A DNA stretch of 64,000 bases, taken from assembly GCA_963728785.1 (NCBI GenBank), contig CAVSKV010000004.1, positions 1,488,001 through 1,552,000 of the forward strand, given 5' to 3'. The DNA comes from JAGWRI01 sp963728785. GTDB taxonomy: Bacteria; Gemmatimonadota; Gemmatimonadetes; Gemmatimonadales; Gemmatimonadaceae. The position numbers were made by a program, and so were the translations under genes. Below the pieces are notes generated by a model. It ran no database searches. It was not told where the DNA came from and worked only from the letters and a program-made list of their open reading frames with translations. Positions 26,505 through 34,364 of this stretch are shown in pieces (positions within the stretch are counted from its first letter, which is position 1; every line of letters starts with the position of its first letter).

Positions 26505-26971
26505 CGTGCGCGTCCCACGCGCGCCATCTCGCGCTCCGCGTCCCGAGCTTTGGCCGTCTCGCGCTTGTCGTGCAACTTCTTCCCCTTGCCAAGCGCCAGC
26601 GTCACCTTCGCCACTCCGTGCTTGAAATACAGGTCAAGGGGCACGAGGGTGAGCCCCTCGCGCTCCACTGCTCCAATGAGACGACGGATTTGGCGCGTGT
26701 GGAGCAACAGTTTGCGGGTGCGGGTGGGCTCGTGGTTGTTGTAGCTACCCTGCTTGTAGGGCGAAATATGGAGGTTGAGGAGGTACACCTCCCCGTCCTT
26801 CACGATACCATAAGCGTCGACGAGTTGCGCCTTGCCCTCGCGGAGCGACTTGACTTCGGTGCCGGTCAGCACGAGTCCCGCCTCCCACGTCTCCAGGATA
26901 TGATAGTCGTGGCGGGCGCGTTTGTTCTTCGCGATCGGAACGGTGTCGTTGGCTTCATTCGTTGACTTCAT
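26501..26971 (-). CDS. smpB: SsrA-binding protein SmpB
   Basis: Partner of tmRNA in rescue of stalled ribosomes. 156 residues with the OB-fold core KNKRARHDYHILETWEAGLV, GTEVKSLREGKAQL and YKQGSYNNHEPTR. The basic C-terminal tail (KLHDKRETAKARDAEREMAR) enters the mRNA channel. It lies divergent to tRNA-Leu, with only 29 bp between the ATG and the tRNA 5' end, so their promoters must overlap smpB coding sequence or this short gap. The ssrA gene itself was not found here. Confidence 0.97.
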   Translation of the reverse strand: MKSTNEANDTVPIAKNKRARHDYHILETWEAGLVLTGTEVKSLREGKAQLVDAYGIVKDGEVYLLNLHISPYKQGSYNNHEPTRTRKLLLHTRQIRRLIGAVEREGLTLVPLDLYFKHGVAKVTLALGKGKKLHDKRETAKARDAEREMARVGRAR

Positions 26972-27000
26972 GGTCGGCCATCAATAATATCCGCGTTCTC

Positions 27001-27084
27001 GCCGATGTGGTGGAACTGGTAGACGCGCTGGCTTCAGGAGCCAGTGGGCGCAAGCCCGTGCGGGTTCGAGTCCCGCCTTCGGCA
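27001..27084 (+). tRNA. tRNA-Leu (anticodon CAG)
   Basis: Class II tRNA of 84 nt with an anticodon arm CTGGC-TTCAGGA-GCCAG, a long variable arm (TGGGCGCAAGCCCGT) and a T arm GCGGG-TTCGAGT-CCCGC. Discriminator base is A at 27084; CCA is not encoded. The acceptor stem GCCGATG/CTTCGGC has one T:T mismatch at position 6. It is the only plus-strand gene in the first 39 kb. Confidence 0.93.
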
Positions 27085-27105
27085 CTTCCGACTGAAATCC
27101 GATGG

Positions 27106-27127
27106 GCGCACTCCGGCTGGAGTGCGC
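27106..27127. terminator. Hairpin between convergent tRNA-Leu and unknown gene
   Basis: A perfect 9-bp stem (GCGCACTCC / GGAGTGCGC) with the tetraloop GGCT lies 21 bp after the tRNA and 22 bp after the stop of the convergent gene at 27150. The T-rich stretch GTCGGTCGTTTC follows on the plus side. Probable bidirectional terminator. Confidence 0.6.
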
Positions 27128-27149
27128 GTCGGTCGTTTCGGGGAGACGC

Positions 27150-27704
27150 TCAGTGCCCCTTGATGGCCGACGGGGGCACGTGCTCCGGCAGCGTGGCGGC
27201 ACCGAAAATCTCGCGGAGCGAGTCGTTGGCGGTCTGCAGATAGCCGGCGAGCAGGTCGCCGGCCCGCGTGACGTTGGCGTCCACGTCGCGGAACGAGCCG
27301 CCGGCGAAGGCGAGCAGCGTGCGCCCGAGGCGCGCCGGCGTGACGCCGGTGACGCGTGCGCCCACGGCGTCGCGATATGCGCTCAGACGCGCGTTGAACT
27401 GGCCGTGCGCCAACTCGAGCCGGTCGCGCCCGATGTTCCGGTCGCGCTCGAATGCCGCCGCCATGGCATGAGCCACAAGGGCTCCCGTGCGGTCATCGAG
27501 GGCGTCGCGCTGCGCGCTCACCAGGCCCAGGGCGCGCCGCGCGTACCGCAACTCCCACGCCGCGTGATCGGCATCGCCGCGGGTCGCGATCTCGGCCAGC
27601 CAGGCAACGTCCGCAGGGTCGGGCTCGGCGTTCAACTCCGACACGAAGCGCTCGGCGCGCTGGTGCAGTTGGTGCTCGGCTCTCCACCGTCCGAAGATCG
27701 GCAT
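27150..27704 (-). CDS. Unrecognised helical protein downstream of Rrf2 regulator
   Basis: 184 residues from MPIFGRWRAEHQLHQ; no family recognised. The sequence is charged and alpha-helical, with no signal peptide, membrane segment or Cys. Helical blocks include RAERFVSELNAEPDPADVAW and GSFRDVDANVTRAGDLLAGY. The ATG at 27704 lies 25 bp after the Rrf2 gene stop, so the pair is probably one transcript and this may be a target or partner of the regulator. Codons upstream of this ATG in the same frame overlap the Rrf2 gene and are Cys/Arg rich, unlike a real N-terminus. Confidence 0.75.
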   Translation of the reverse strand: MPIFGRWRAEHQLHQRAERFVSELNAEPDPADVAWLAEIATRGDADHAAWELRYARRALGLVSAQRDALDDRTGALVAHAMAAAFERDRNIGRDRLELAHGQFNARLSAYRDAVGARVTGVTPARLGRTLLAFAGGSFRDVDANVTRAGDLLAGYLQTANDSLREIFGAATLPEHVPPSAIKGH

Positions 27705-27729
27705 GGAGGGGTCGCCCGCCGCGGTCGGC

Positions 27730-28224
27730 TCAGCCGTTCTGCAACACGGGGAGACCGCGCCCACCATCGGCTTCGACGGCCTCGGAAAGCCCCACCCGCG
27801 CACGCACCTCGTGCTCCTCGTGCAGCAGATCCGACAGGCGCACCCCATCGAGCACCTCGTCGATCTTCTGCTGGAGCATCAGCCACACGGGGCGAATGCT
27901 GCAGTCCTGGGCCGCGGAGCACCGCTCCTCGCCGACCGGATGGGACACGCAGTGCAGATCGAAGGTCGTGAGCTCGGAGGCCGCGATCACGTCGCGCACC
28001 GTGATATCAGAAGCGGGCCGCGCCAGCGCATAGCCACCGCGCGCGCCACGCGTGCTCTTCACGATCTCGGCGCGGCGCAGCCGGAGCAAGATCTGCTCCA
28101 CATAGTCCACCGGCAGCCGCTCGCTGGCCGCGATGTCGCGGCCCGTGACGGGCCCGTCATCGATACGCTTCGCCAGGTGAAGCACGCAAATCACGCCGTA
28201 TTCGGCCAGGGTCGTAATACGCAC
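27730..28224 (-). CDS. Rrf2-family transcriptional regulator with three-Cys Fe-S site
   Basis: 164 residues. The N-terminal winged helix begins MRITTLAEYGVICVLHLAK and includes STRGARGGYALARP, the family signature. Cys92, Cys102 and Cys108 (HC, RC, DC) form the three-cysteine cluster site seen in IscR, NsrR and RsrR, so it likely senses Fe-S status, NO or redox. The C-terminal tail is longer than in IscR. Which of these roles applies cannot be told: no isc or suf genes adjoin it. Confidence 0.9.
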   Translation of the reverse strand: MRITTLAEYGVICVLHLAKRIDDGPVTGRDIAASERLPVDYVEQILLRLRRAEIVKSTRGARGGYALARPASDITVRDVIAASELTTFDLHCVSHPVGEERCSAAQDCSIRPVWLMLQQKIDEVLDGVRLSDLLHEEHEVRARVGLSEAVEADGGRGLPVLQNG

Positions 28225-28274
28225 GTCTGGAGGTTAACGCCCCAACGCGATGGCGGAAAGGGGAGCGGCGGCCC

Positions 28275-29693
28275 TCACCCGCCCCCGTGCTTCCCGCCCG
28301 GCACACCGATCTCTGTCATCTTGCGCAGGTCCAGCACCTCGTCGATCTCGGCGGGCGGGAGCACCTGCTCGCGCTTCACGAGGTCGCGGATGAGCAGCCC
28401 CTCCTTGACCGACCGCTTGCTGATCTCGGCCGCCTTGGCATAGCCGATTTTCGGCGCGAGCGCCGTGGCCAGCGCGGCCGAACGCTCCAGCCAATACGCG
28501 CACTGTTCGCGGTTGGCTGTGATGCCCGCGACGCACCGCTCGTTGAGGACGGCGGCAGCGTTGGTGAGGATGATCATCGAGAACATCACGTTGTGCGCGA
28601 TGACGGGCATCATGACGTTGAGTTCGAGCTGCCCGTGCTCGGCGGCCGCCGCCACGCAGGCGTCGTTGCCCACCACCTGGAAGCACACCTGGTTCACCAT
28701 TTCAGCCACCGACGGATTGATCTTGCCGGGCATGATCGACGAGCCCGGCTGCACGGCCGGCAGGACGATCTCGTCGAGCCCCGTGCGCGGACCGCTCACC
28801 ATGAGGCGCAAGTCGCTGGCGATCTTGCTGAGGTCGAGGGCGAGGACCTTCACGACGGCCGAGAACGCCGCGGCGTCGCCCATGCTCTGCATCAGCTGGA
28901 TCCGGTCCTTGCCGGCGCGTAGATCGAGCCCCGTGATCTGCTTGAGATACTTGTTCATGAGGGCCGGGTAGTCCGGCTCCACGTTCACCCCGGTACCGAC
29001 GGCGCTCCCCCCAATGCCGAGGTCACGCAGGAAGTCGGCGGCCTGCCGGATGCGCGCCAGATTGCGGTCGATCGTGCCGGCGTAGGCAGCGAACTCCTGG
29101 CCGAGGCGGATCGGCATGGCGTCCTGCAGATGGGTGCGCCCGGACTTGAGCACATCATCGAACGCGCGCCCCTTGGCGGCCAGGGCGCCGCGCAGCCCGC
29201 TGAATGCCCGATCGAACCCGGTTAGCAGGTCGAGGGCGCCGAGCCGGATGGCCGTGGGGATCACGTCGTTGGTGGACTGCGCCATGTTGACGTGGTCGTT
29301 GGGATGTACCGGTTTGTACTCCCCGCGCTTCGCCCCGAGCAGTTCGTTGGCGCGGTTGGCCAGCACCTCGTTGACGTTCATGTTGTGCGAGGTGCCGGCG
29401 CCGGCCTGGTAGACGTCCACCACGAAGTGCGCGTCGTACTTGCCGGCCAGTACTTCGTCGGCCGCCGCCACGATGGCGTCGGCGAGCTTGGCGTCGAGCC
29501 GGCCCGTTTCCTTGTGCGTGAGGGCGGCGGCCTTCTTGATCCAGACCACGGCACGCACGAATTCCCTGAGCGGCTTGAGACCGCTGATCGAGAAGTTCTC
29601 GACGGCGCGCTGGGTCTGAACGCCGTAATAGGCATCGGCCGGCACATCGAGCGGGCCGAGGGGATCCCTTTCGGAACGGGTAGCGGGAGTCAT
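28275..29693 (-). CDS. aspA: Aspartate ammonia-lyase
   Basis: Deaminates aspartate to fumarate and ammonia. 472 residues from MTPATRSERDPLGPL. The N-terminal VPADAYYGVQTQRAVENF, substrate loop AGAGTSHNMNVNEV and signature GSSIMPGKINPSVAEMVNQV fit aspartase rather than fumarase C, which has KVNPTQCEA at the signature. A TTG-started extension of nine codons exists but the ATG is preferred. The gene stands alone; 49 bp separate it from the membrane gene that precedes it in transcription. Confidence 0.88.
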   Translation of the reverse strand: MTPATRSERDPLGPLDVPADAYYGVQTQRAVENFSISGLKPLREFVRAVVWIKKAAALTHKETGRLDAKLADAIVAAADEVLAGKYDAHFVVDVYQAGAGTSHNMNVNEVLANRANELLGAKRGEYKPVHPNDHVNMAQSTNDVIPTAIRLGALDLLTGFDRAFSGLRGALAAKGRAFDDVLKSGRTHLQDAMPIRLGQEFAAYAGTIDRNLARIRQAADFLRDLGIGGSAVGTGVNVEPDYPALMNKYLKQITGLDLRAGKDRIQLMQSMGDAAAFSAVVKVLALDLSKIASDLRLMVSGPRTGLDEIVLPAVQPGSSIMPGKINPSVAEMVNQVCFQVVGNDACVAAAAEHGQLELNVMMPVIAHNVMFSMIILTNAAAVLNERCVAGITANREQCAYWLERSAALATALAPKIGYAKAAEISKRSVKEGLLIRDLVKREQVLPPAEIDEVLDLRKMTEIGVPGGKHGGG

Positions 29694-29741
29694 GGCAGGA
29701 GATACGGTCAGGGGAACCAACCTGTGATTAGCTAAGGTTAC

Positions 29742-30224
29742 TCATAACTCATGCTGCCCGCGCATGGCCAGAACGAGCACCGCGGCAGCGCCCACGATGG
29801 CCACGCCGAGCAGGACGACACTGAACAGATGCAGCTGGCCGAACGCCACGCGCAGTGGGTTGTCGGCGGCCAAGGCGTCCACCGGCCCTTGGGCCTGGGC
29901 CCGCACCCTGGCGATCATCCCGTCGACGACAAGCTGGGCGATCATGCACGCCGTACCGCCCATCGCCGCGGCGAGCACGCGCGGTTTGAATCTGGACGTG
30001 GCGTCGGTCCACGCCCCGAGCACCATCACGGACGCGAACACGGCCATTCCCGCCCAGAAGATCACAGGCAGCACGCGCCCGACGACGTCGCCGGCCAGGC
30101 TGCGCGATGGAAGCACCGCGAACGCCGCCGGCGCCACCGCGGCAGCGAGCAGGATGGCCGCCCCCAGCCACCAGGCCGACAACGCGATCTGGGCGAGGCC
30201 GGCGCCCCGTCGCGTTACGATCAT
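29742..30224 (-). CDS. DUF4149-like four-helix membrane protein
   Basis: 160 residues with four predicted membrane helices (ALSAWWLGAAILLAAAVAP; VLPVIFWAGMAVFASVMVLG; AAAMGGTACMIAQLVVDGM; LFSVVLLGVAIVGAAAVLVL). The pattern and length resemble the DUF4149/TMEM205-like family, whose function is unknown. It overlaps the MBL hydrolase stop by 4 bp and is the last gene of trxB-MBL-this gene. Confidence 0.65.
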   Translation of the reverse strand: MIVTRRGAGLAQIALSAWWLGAAILLAAAVAPAAFAVLPSRSLAGDVVGRVLPVIFWAGMAVFASVMVLGAWTDATSRFKPRVLAAAMGGTACMIAQLVVDGMIARVRAQAQGPVDALAADNPLRVAFGQLHLFSVVLLGVAIVGAAAVLVLAMRGQHEL

Positions 30225-30865
30225 CGTTGCACCGGCATCGCCACACCGTTGAGGAACGGGTTTGTGGCGAGCTCCTCCTGGATCGTCGTCGATGGGCCGT
30301 GGCCCGGGTAGACGATCGTCTCGGCGGGGAGCGCGCTCACCCGGGCGAGCGAGGCCTGCATGTCAGCGCCGTTCGCGAACGGCAGGTCGGTGCGCCCCAC
30401 CGACCCGCGGAAGAGGAGATCTCCGCCGAGCATCAGCCCGTGCCCATGGAAGATTACGTGGCCGGGCGCATGCCCCGGCGTATGGAGCACGTCGAACCGC
30501 AGCGAGCCCACGGTGACGACGTCCCCCTCGCCGAGCGCACGGTCGGGCGCATCGGGCTGCTCGAACGGCAGTCCATAGGCCGCCGCCACCTCGGCCGCGT
30601 GGTCGTACAGCGGACGGTCGAGCGGATGCACGAATACGGGTACCGGATGCACCCGCCGCACGCCATTGATCGCCCCGACGTGGTCCAGGTGGGCATGGGT
30701 GAGCCAGATGGCGTCGAGCGTGGCGCCCGAACGGGACAGCATCTCGAGCAGTCGCTCGGGTTCGTCTCCGGGATCGACCAGCGCGGCGCGCCCGATGGCG
30801 TCATCGACCACCAGATAGCTGTTCTCCTGGAACGGCCCGACGGTTTCGAACACTATGGTGATCAT
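30221..30865 (-). CDS. MBL-fold hydrolase (glyoxalase II-like)
   Basis: 214 residues from MITIVFETVGPFQENSY. The dinuclear metal motif THAHLDH is at 56-62 (H57, H59, D61, H62); further metal ligands are in HTPGHAPGHV, GGDLLFRGSVGR and VYPGHGPSTT. The compact single-domain form matches GloB2/YcbL-type hydrolases, which act on thioesters such as lactoyl-glutathione, often with loose specificity. It lies 13 bp after trxB. The internal ATG is chosen over a nine-codon extension that overlaps trxB. Confidence 0.88.
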   Translation of the reverse strand: MITIVFETVGPFQENSYLVVDDAIGRAALVDPGDEPERLLEMLSRSGATLDAIWLTHAHLDHVGAINGVRRVHPVPVFVHPLDRPLYDHAAEVAAAYGLPFEQPDAPDRALGEGDVVTVGSLRFDVLHTPGHAPGHVIFHGHGLMLGGDLLFRGSVGRTDLPFANGADMQASLARVSALPAETIVYPGHGPSTTIQEELATNPFLNGVAMPVQR

Positions 30866-30878
30866 GCGAGCGGCCCCT

Positions 30879-31847
30879 TCACGCGGCGCCAACGGGGCTG
30901 GACGCGTCGGCCCGGGCCTTGAGATACTTCTCCGCCGCGATCGCGGCCGTCGTGGCGTCGCCCACAGCGGTGGTCACCTGGCGCGTGATCTGCACGCGCA
31001 CGTCGCCGGCGGCGAACAGGCCGGGAATGGACGTCTGCATGCTCCAGTCCGTGCGCAAATAGCCGAACTCGTCGTGGTCCACGTGCTCGGCGATGATCCC
31101 GGTGTTGGGGTTGAACCCGACGAAAATGAAGAGCCCGGTGGCGCGCAGGTCGCGCCGCTGACCAGTCACGACGTCCCGCAATTCGAGGTGGTGGAGCAGG
31201 CCTTGGTCGTCCCCCACGGCGCGCTCCACCACGGTGTTCCAGACGAATTCGATCTTCGGGTTGGAGAACGCCCGCTCCTGCAGGATCTTGGACGCGCGCA
31301 GCTCGCCGCGCCGGTGCACGAGGTACACCTTGTCCGCATAGCGGGTGAGGTAGTCGGCCTCTTCCACCGCCGCGTCTCCGCCGCCCACCACGGCAATGGT
31401 GTGCCCGCGGAAGAATGCGCCGTCACACACCGCACAGTACGAGACGCCCTTGCCAGCGTATTCCAGCTCGCCGGGAATGCCGAGTTTCACGGGTGTGCCG
31501 CCCGCCGTGACGATCACCGTGGGGGAGAGATAGACGTCCCCCTGCTCGGTGGCCGTTTCGAACTGGCCGTCCTCGCGCCGTTTGACGGACGTGACGACGA
31601 CGCCGGTACGCACCTCGGCGCCGAACTTCGTGGCGTGGTCGGCGAACTTCTGCGCCAGCTCGTAGCCGAGCACGTGCTCGAAGCCGGGATAATCCTCGAT
31701 CAACTCCGTATTGAGCAACTCGCCGCCCGGCGCGCCGCGCTCGAGGACGACGGTCTTGAGCATTCCGCGACCGGCGTACATCCCGGCGCACAGGCCGGCC
31801 GGCCCGGCGCCGATGATCACGACCTCGTATTCGTAGGTCTGGGCCAC
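30879..31847 (-). CDS. trxB: Thioredoxin reductase
   Basis: FAD/NADPH disulfide reductase, 322 residues from a GTG (MAQTYEYEVVIIGAGPAG). FAD motif GAGPAG at 13-18, redox pair C138/C141 in YCAVCDG, NADPH motif VVGGGDAAVEEA and the C-terminal GLFAAGDVRVQITRQV are all present. Another in-frame GTG 13 codons upstream is possible, but the protein core begins here and GAGAG precedes this start. Cytoplasmic, supplies reduced thioredoxin. Confidence 0.94.
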   Translation of the reverse strand: MAQTYEYEVVIIGAGPAGLCAGMYAGRGMLKTVVLERGAPGGELLNTELIEDYPGFEHVLGYELAQKFADHATKFGAEVRTGVVVTSVKRREDGQFETATEQGDVYLSPTVIVTAGGTPVKLGIPGELEYAGKGVSYCAVCDGAFFRGHTIAVVGGGDAAVEEADYLTRYADKVYLVHRRGELRASKILQERAFSNPKIEFVWNTVVERAVGDDQGLLHHLELRDVVTGQRRDLRATGLFIFVGFNPNTGIIAEHVDHDEFGYLRTDWSMQTSIPGLFAAGDVRVQITRQVTTAVGDATTAAIAAEKYLKARADASSPVGAA

Positions 31848-31952
31848 TGGACTCTCACAGTTTGGGCGGACGTGCACTCGACGCACCTCCGCGTTACCAT
31901 CCTGTGAAATCTCGCCGGTTTGCTCGGCGAGGGGAACCGTGGCCCCGCGGCG

Positions 31953-32756
31953 CTAGGGGGCCTGCCCCACGACGCCGGCCTCGGCCCCGACCACGACACG
32001 GCTGAGCGCGCCGTGGCAGTGGGATATCGTGCCAACCAGCGCGTCCACGGGCGCGCCGAGCGCGCCCCATGCTGCGATCGCTGCGTCAGCCGCCAGGACG
32101 TCGCTCACGTCGACCATACCGACGCCGTACGCGCGGTGGGTGCACTGGAAGAGGAGCGGCTCCGAGACCTCGCCGGCACCGGTGAGGCTGGCCGCGTATT
32201 CGCGGATCGCGGGTGCCATGCTCCAGCTGCGCGGGCCTCTGGTGTGCGGACACACAGCCGGCTCGACGCAGTTGATGGGGCACATCCACGTAGCGAAGCT
32301 CACGTAGACCGTGCCGTCGGGGGCAGTGCGCTCCCAGGGCACCGAGGGCGTTGCCCGAAGCGGCGCAATTTGGACGGTCCGGCCGGGCCACCGGTCGCGC
32401 GCCGAGTCCGCGAGCCAGTCCCGCAGCAAGTGGGGCATGAGGGGCGAGGGCACGATGGCATCGTCCGCCGCGCCGCCGTCCCGGCGCGCCGCGGCCAGGT
32501 AACGGGCGAAGTACGCGCGCCAATCGGAGATCTCGATCCGAACCAGGGAGTCGCCGGGGCCAACGTGGCGTGCCACCGGGCACTCCGGGTCGCGATCCAC
32601 CACGGTCACGCCGGCGCACCGCATGGCGCCCGCCTCAACGGCACGCCGGAGCTGGCGCACGTAATACCCGCCGTAGCATCCGCCGCCGACCACCGTGATG
32701 CGGCCGAACGCCGGCGGCGCCGAGAACCGGGGGTTAGCCGCGCACACGGCGGCCAC
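31953..32756 (-). CDS. Unrecognised Rossmann-like protein with Cys/His-rich motifs
   Basis: About 267 residues; start uncertain (GTG at 32756 or 32747, overlapping the SDR stop by 10-23 bp). An N-terminal glycine-rich nucleotide-binding-like motif, VVGGGCYGGYY, lies near residues 22-32. The centre has CPINCVEPAVCP (C159, C163, C169) followed by HTRGPRSWSM. Later segments are QCTHRAYG (C205, H207) and ISHCHGAL (H246, C247, H248). The clustered Cys and His look like a metal or Fe-S site. No membrane segment or signal peptide is seen. I do not recognise the family. The overlap with the pteridine-reductase-like SDR suggests shared function. Confidence 0.75.
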   Translation of the reverse strand: MAAVCAANPRFSAPPAFGRITVVGGGCYGGYYVRQLRRAVEAGAMRCAGVTVVDRDPECPVARHVGPGDSLVRIEISDWRAYFARYLAAARRDGGAADDAIVPSPLMPHLLRDWLADSARDRWPGRTVQIAPLRATPSVPWERTAPDGTVYVSFATWMCPINCVEPAVCPHTRGPRSWSMAPAIREYAASLTGAGEVSEPLLFQCTHRAYGVGMVDVSDVLAADAAIAAWGALGAPVDALVGTISHCHGALSRVVVGAEAGVVGQAP

Positions 32757-33468
32757 CGTCGACGACCAACGTCTCGCCGGTGACGAAATCCGCCTCGAGC
32801 AGATACAGCACGGCCTGCACGACGTCGTCGGGGGAGCCGTTGCGCTGTAGCGGCGTGGTGGACCGCAGCCGTTCGCCGTCGGCATCGGTCCATCCGTCAG
32901 GGAGCAGCACGGCGCCGGGCGCGATGGCATTCACGCGTACGGCGGGCGCCATGACGCGGGCGAGCGCCTCGGTGAGTCGCACCAGGCCATGCTTGGAGAG
33001 GCCGTGCGGCAGGTGGCCGGGCCAGGTTTCGAATGCCGCCAGGTCAGCGATGTTCACGATCGCGCCGCCAGCGCCCCGCGCCAGATGCGGAGCCGCGGCC
33101 TGCGCCAGCAAGAACGGGGCGCGCAGGTTGAGCGCGAAGATGCGGTCCCACTGCTCGGCGGTCGTCTCGCCAAACGGCGTGCGCTCCATGATTGCGGCGG
33201 AGTTGACGAGCACGTCGAGTGCGCCGAATCGACTCACGACGGTATCGACGAGTGACGCACTCGCGCCGGATTCAAAGAGGTCGGCGCGAACGGGCTCGGC
33301 TTCGCTGCCCGCGGCGCGGATGCGTTGCGCCGTTTCGTCGGCGTCGCTCACCGAGCCGAAATAGTGAACGGCCACGCGCATGCCCCGCGCGCCGAGTCCC
33401 AGCGCGATCGCGCGTCCGATACGTCTGCCGGCGCCGGTCACCAGCGCCACCCGTCCACGCAGTTCCAT
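32734..33468 (-). CDS. Short-chain dehydrogenase, pteridine reductase-like, catalytic Tyr replaced by His
   Basis: 244 residues from MELRGRVALVTGAGRRIGRA, with a GGGAGGAAC ribosome site (GGGAGGAACA-ATG). The cofactor motif TGAGRRIG and NSAA (for NNAG) are present. The active site reads NIAD (Asp142) and, thirteen residues on, HGLSK (His155, Lys159). Asp in place of Ser is as in pteridine reductase PTR1/FolM, but those keep Tyr where this protein has His. RVNAIAPGAVLLP and VTGETLVVDGGRRV are standard SDR C-terminal features. It lies 20 bp after the PHP gene. Reductase of folate or pterin is a guess; activity may be altered or lost. Confidence 0.85.
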   Translation of the reverse strand: MELRGRVALVTGAGRRIGRAIALGLGARGMRVAVHYFGSVSDADETAQRIRAAGSEAEPVRADLFESGASASLVDTVVSRFGALDVLVNSAAIMERTPFGETTAEQWDRIFALNLRAPFLLAQAAAPHLARGAGGAIVNIADLAAFETWPGHLPHGLSKHGLVRLTEALARVMAPAVRVNAIAPGAVLLPDGWTDADGERLRSTTPLQRNGSPDDVVQAVLYLLEADFVTGETLVVDGGRRVRG

Positions 33469-33488
33469 TGTTCCTCCCGGGGGACCGG

Positions 33489-34364
33489 CTACGTGGCGGC
33501 GCTGCCCGCCATGGCCGCAAGGTGCGCGTCCTGTCGGGTCAGCCACTCGTAGGGGACGTGCATCGAGCCCAGCGTGCGCGGGCCGTCGTCGGATCCATGC
33601 CAGTCGGACCCGCCGCTTGGCAAGAGCCCGAGGTGATCGGCCAGCGTGCGCAGGCGGGCCATGTTGTCGGCGCTATGGCCGGGATGGAGCACCTCGACCC
33701 CGTCCAGGCCGAGCGCGGCCAGCGCTTCCAGCCGCTTCAGGCTCCCGGTGTGCCCGGGGTGCGCCATCACCGCAATGCCTCCAGCACGATGGATCATCGC
33801 GATCGCGTCGTTCATCGTCAGCCGGTCCTTGGCGACGAACGCCGGACGGCCATTGCCAAGATACCGGTCGAAGGCGTCGCGCAGGTCGGTGGCCCACCCT
33901 TCATCGACCAATGCGCGGGCCACGTGGGGGCGGCCGATCGCGCCGCCGGCAGCCTGCTCCACGACCGACTCGAACGCAATGCGCACGCCGAGGTCGTTGA
34001 GTCGCTCCACGATGCGCGCGGCCCGCTGGCGGCGCATCTCGCGCAGCGCGATCAGTCCGGCCTCGATCTCCGCAACCCGTGAGAGGTGCAGCCCCAGCAC
34101 GTGGGTCTCCGCGTCACCCTCCACGGCGCTCAACTCGACGCCGGCGACGAGCCGGATGCCGAGCCCGGCCGCGGCATCCTCGGCTTCGGCAAGGCCGGCC
34201 ACGGTATCGTGGTCGGTGAGCGCGACGGCGGCGAGCCCCGCCGCCTGCGCCCCAGCTACGACGTCGGCCGGCGCACGTGCGCCATCGGACGCCGTGGAGT
34301 GGGTGTGAAGATCGACGTACGCGGCGCGCTCACTGCCGGGTGTGGCGCCGGCTGGTATCGTCAC
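33489..34364 (-). CDS. PHP-domain phosphoesterase (YciV/RNase AM-like)
   Basis: 291 residues. Metal-binding motifs of the PHP fold in order: YVDLHTHSTASDGA (H20, H22), LTDHDTVAGL, AGVELSA, an HPGHTGS block near 205 and GSDWHGSD near 255. The layout and length fit the YciV/TrpH group, which hydrolyses 3',5'-nucleoside bisphosphates or trims 5' RNA ends (family knowledge). The ATG overlaps the preceding 88-residue gene by 4 bp. Confidence 0.9.
   Translation of the reverse strand: MTIPAGATPGSERAAYVDLHTHSTASDGARAPADVVAGAQAAGLAAVALTDHDTVAGLAEAEDAAAGLGIRLVAGVELSAVEGDAETHVLGLHLSRVAEIEAGLIALREMRRQRAARIVERLNDLGVRIAFESVVEQAAGGAIGRPHVARALVDEGWATDLRDAFDRYLGNGRPAFVAKDRLTMNDAIAMIHRAGGIAVMAHPGHTGSLKRLEALAALGLDGVEVLHPGHSADNMARLRTLADHLGLLPSGGSDWHGSDDGPRTLGSMHVPYEWLTRQDAHLAAMAGSAAT

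Noticed and set aside
24682..26592. 636-codon frame as one large fused protein
   Set aside because: Only its C-terminal half (from 25626) is real pyrD; the N-terminal half is an off-frame reading of the amidase gene.
29694..29720. TTG start for aspartase nine codons upstream
   Set aside because: The ATG at 29693 fits the family N-terminus and rare TTG lacks a clear ribosome site.
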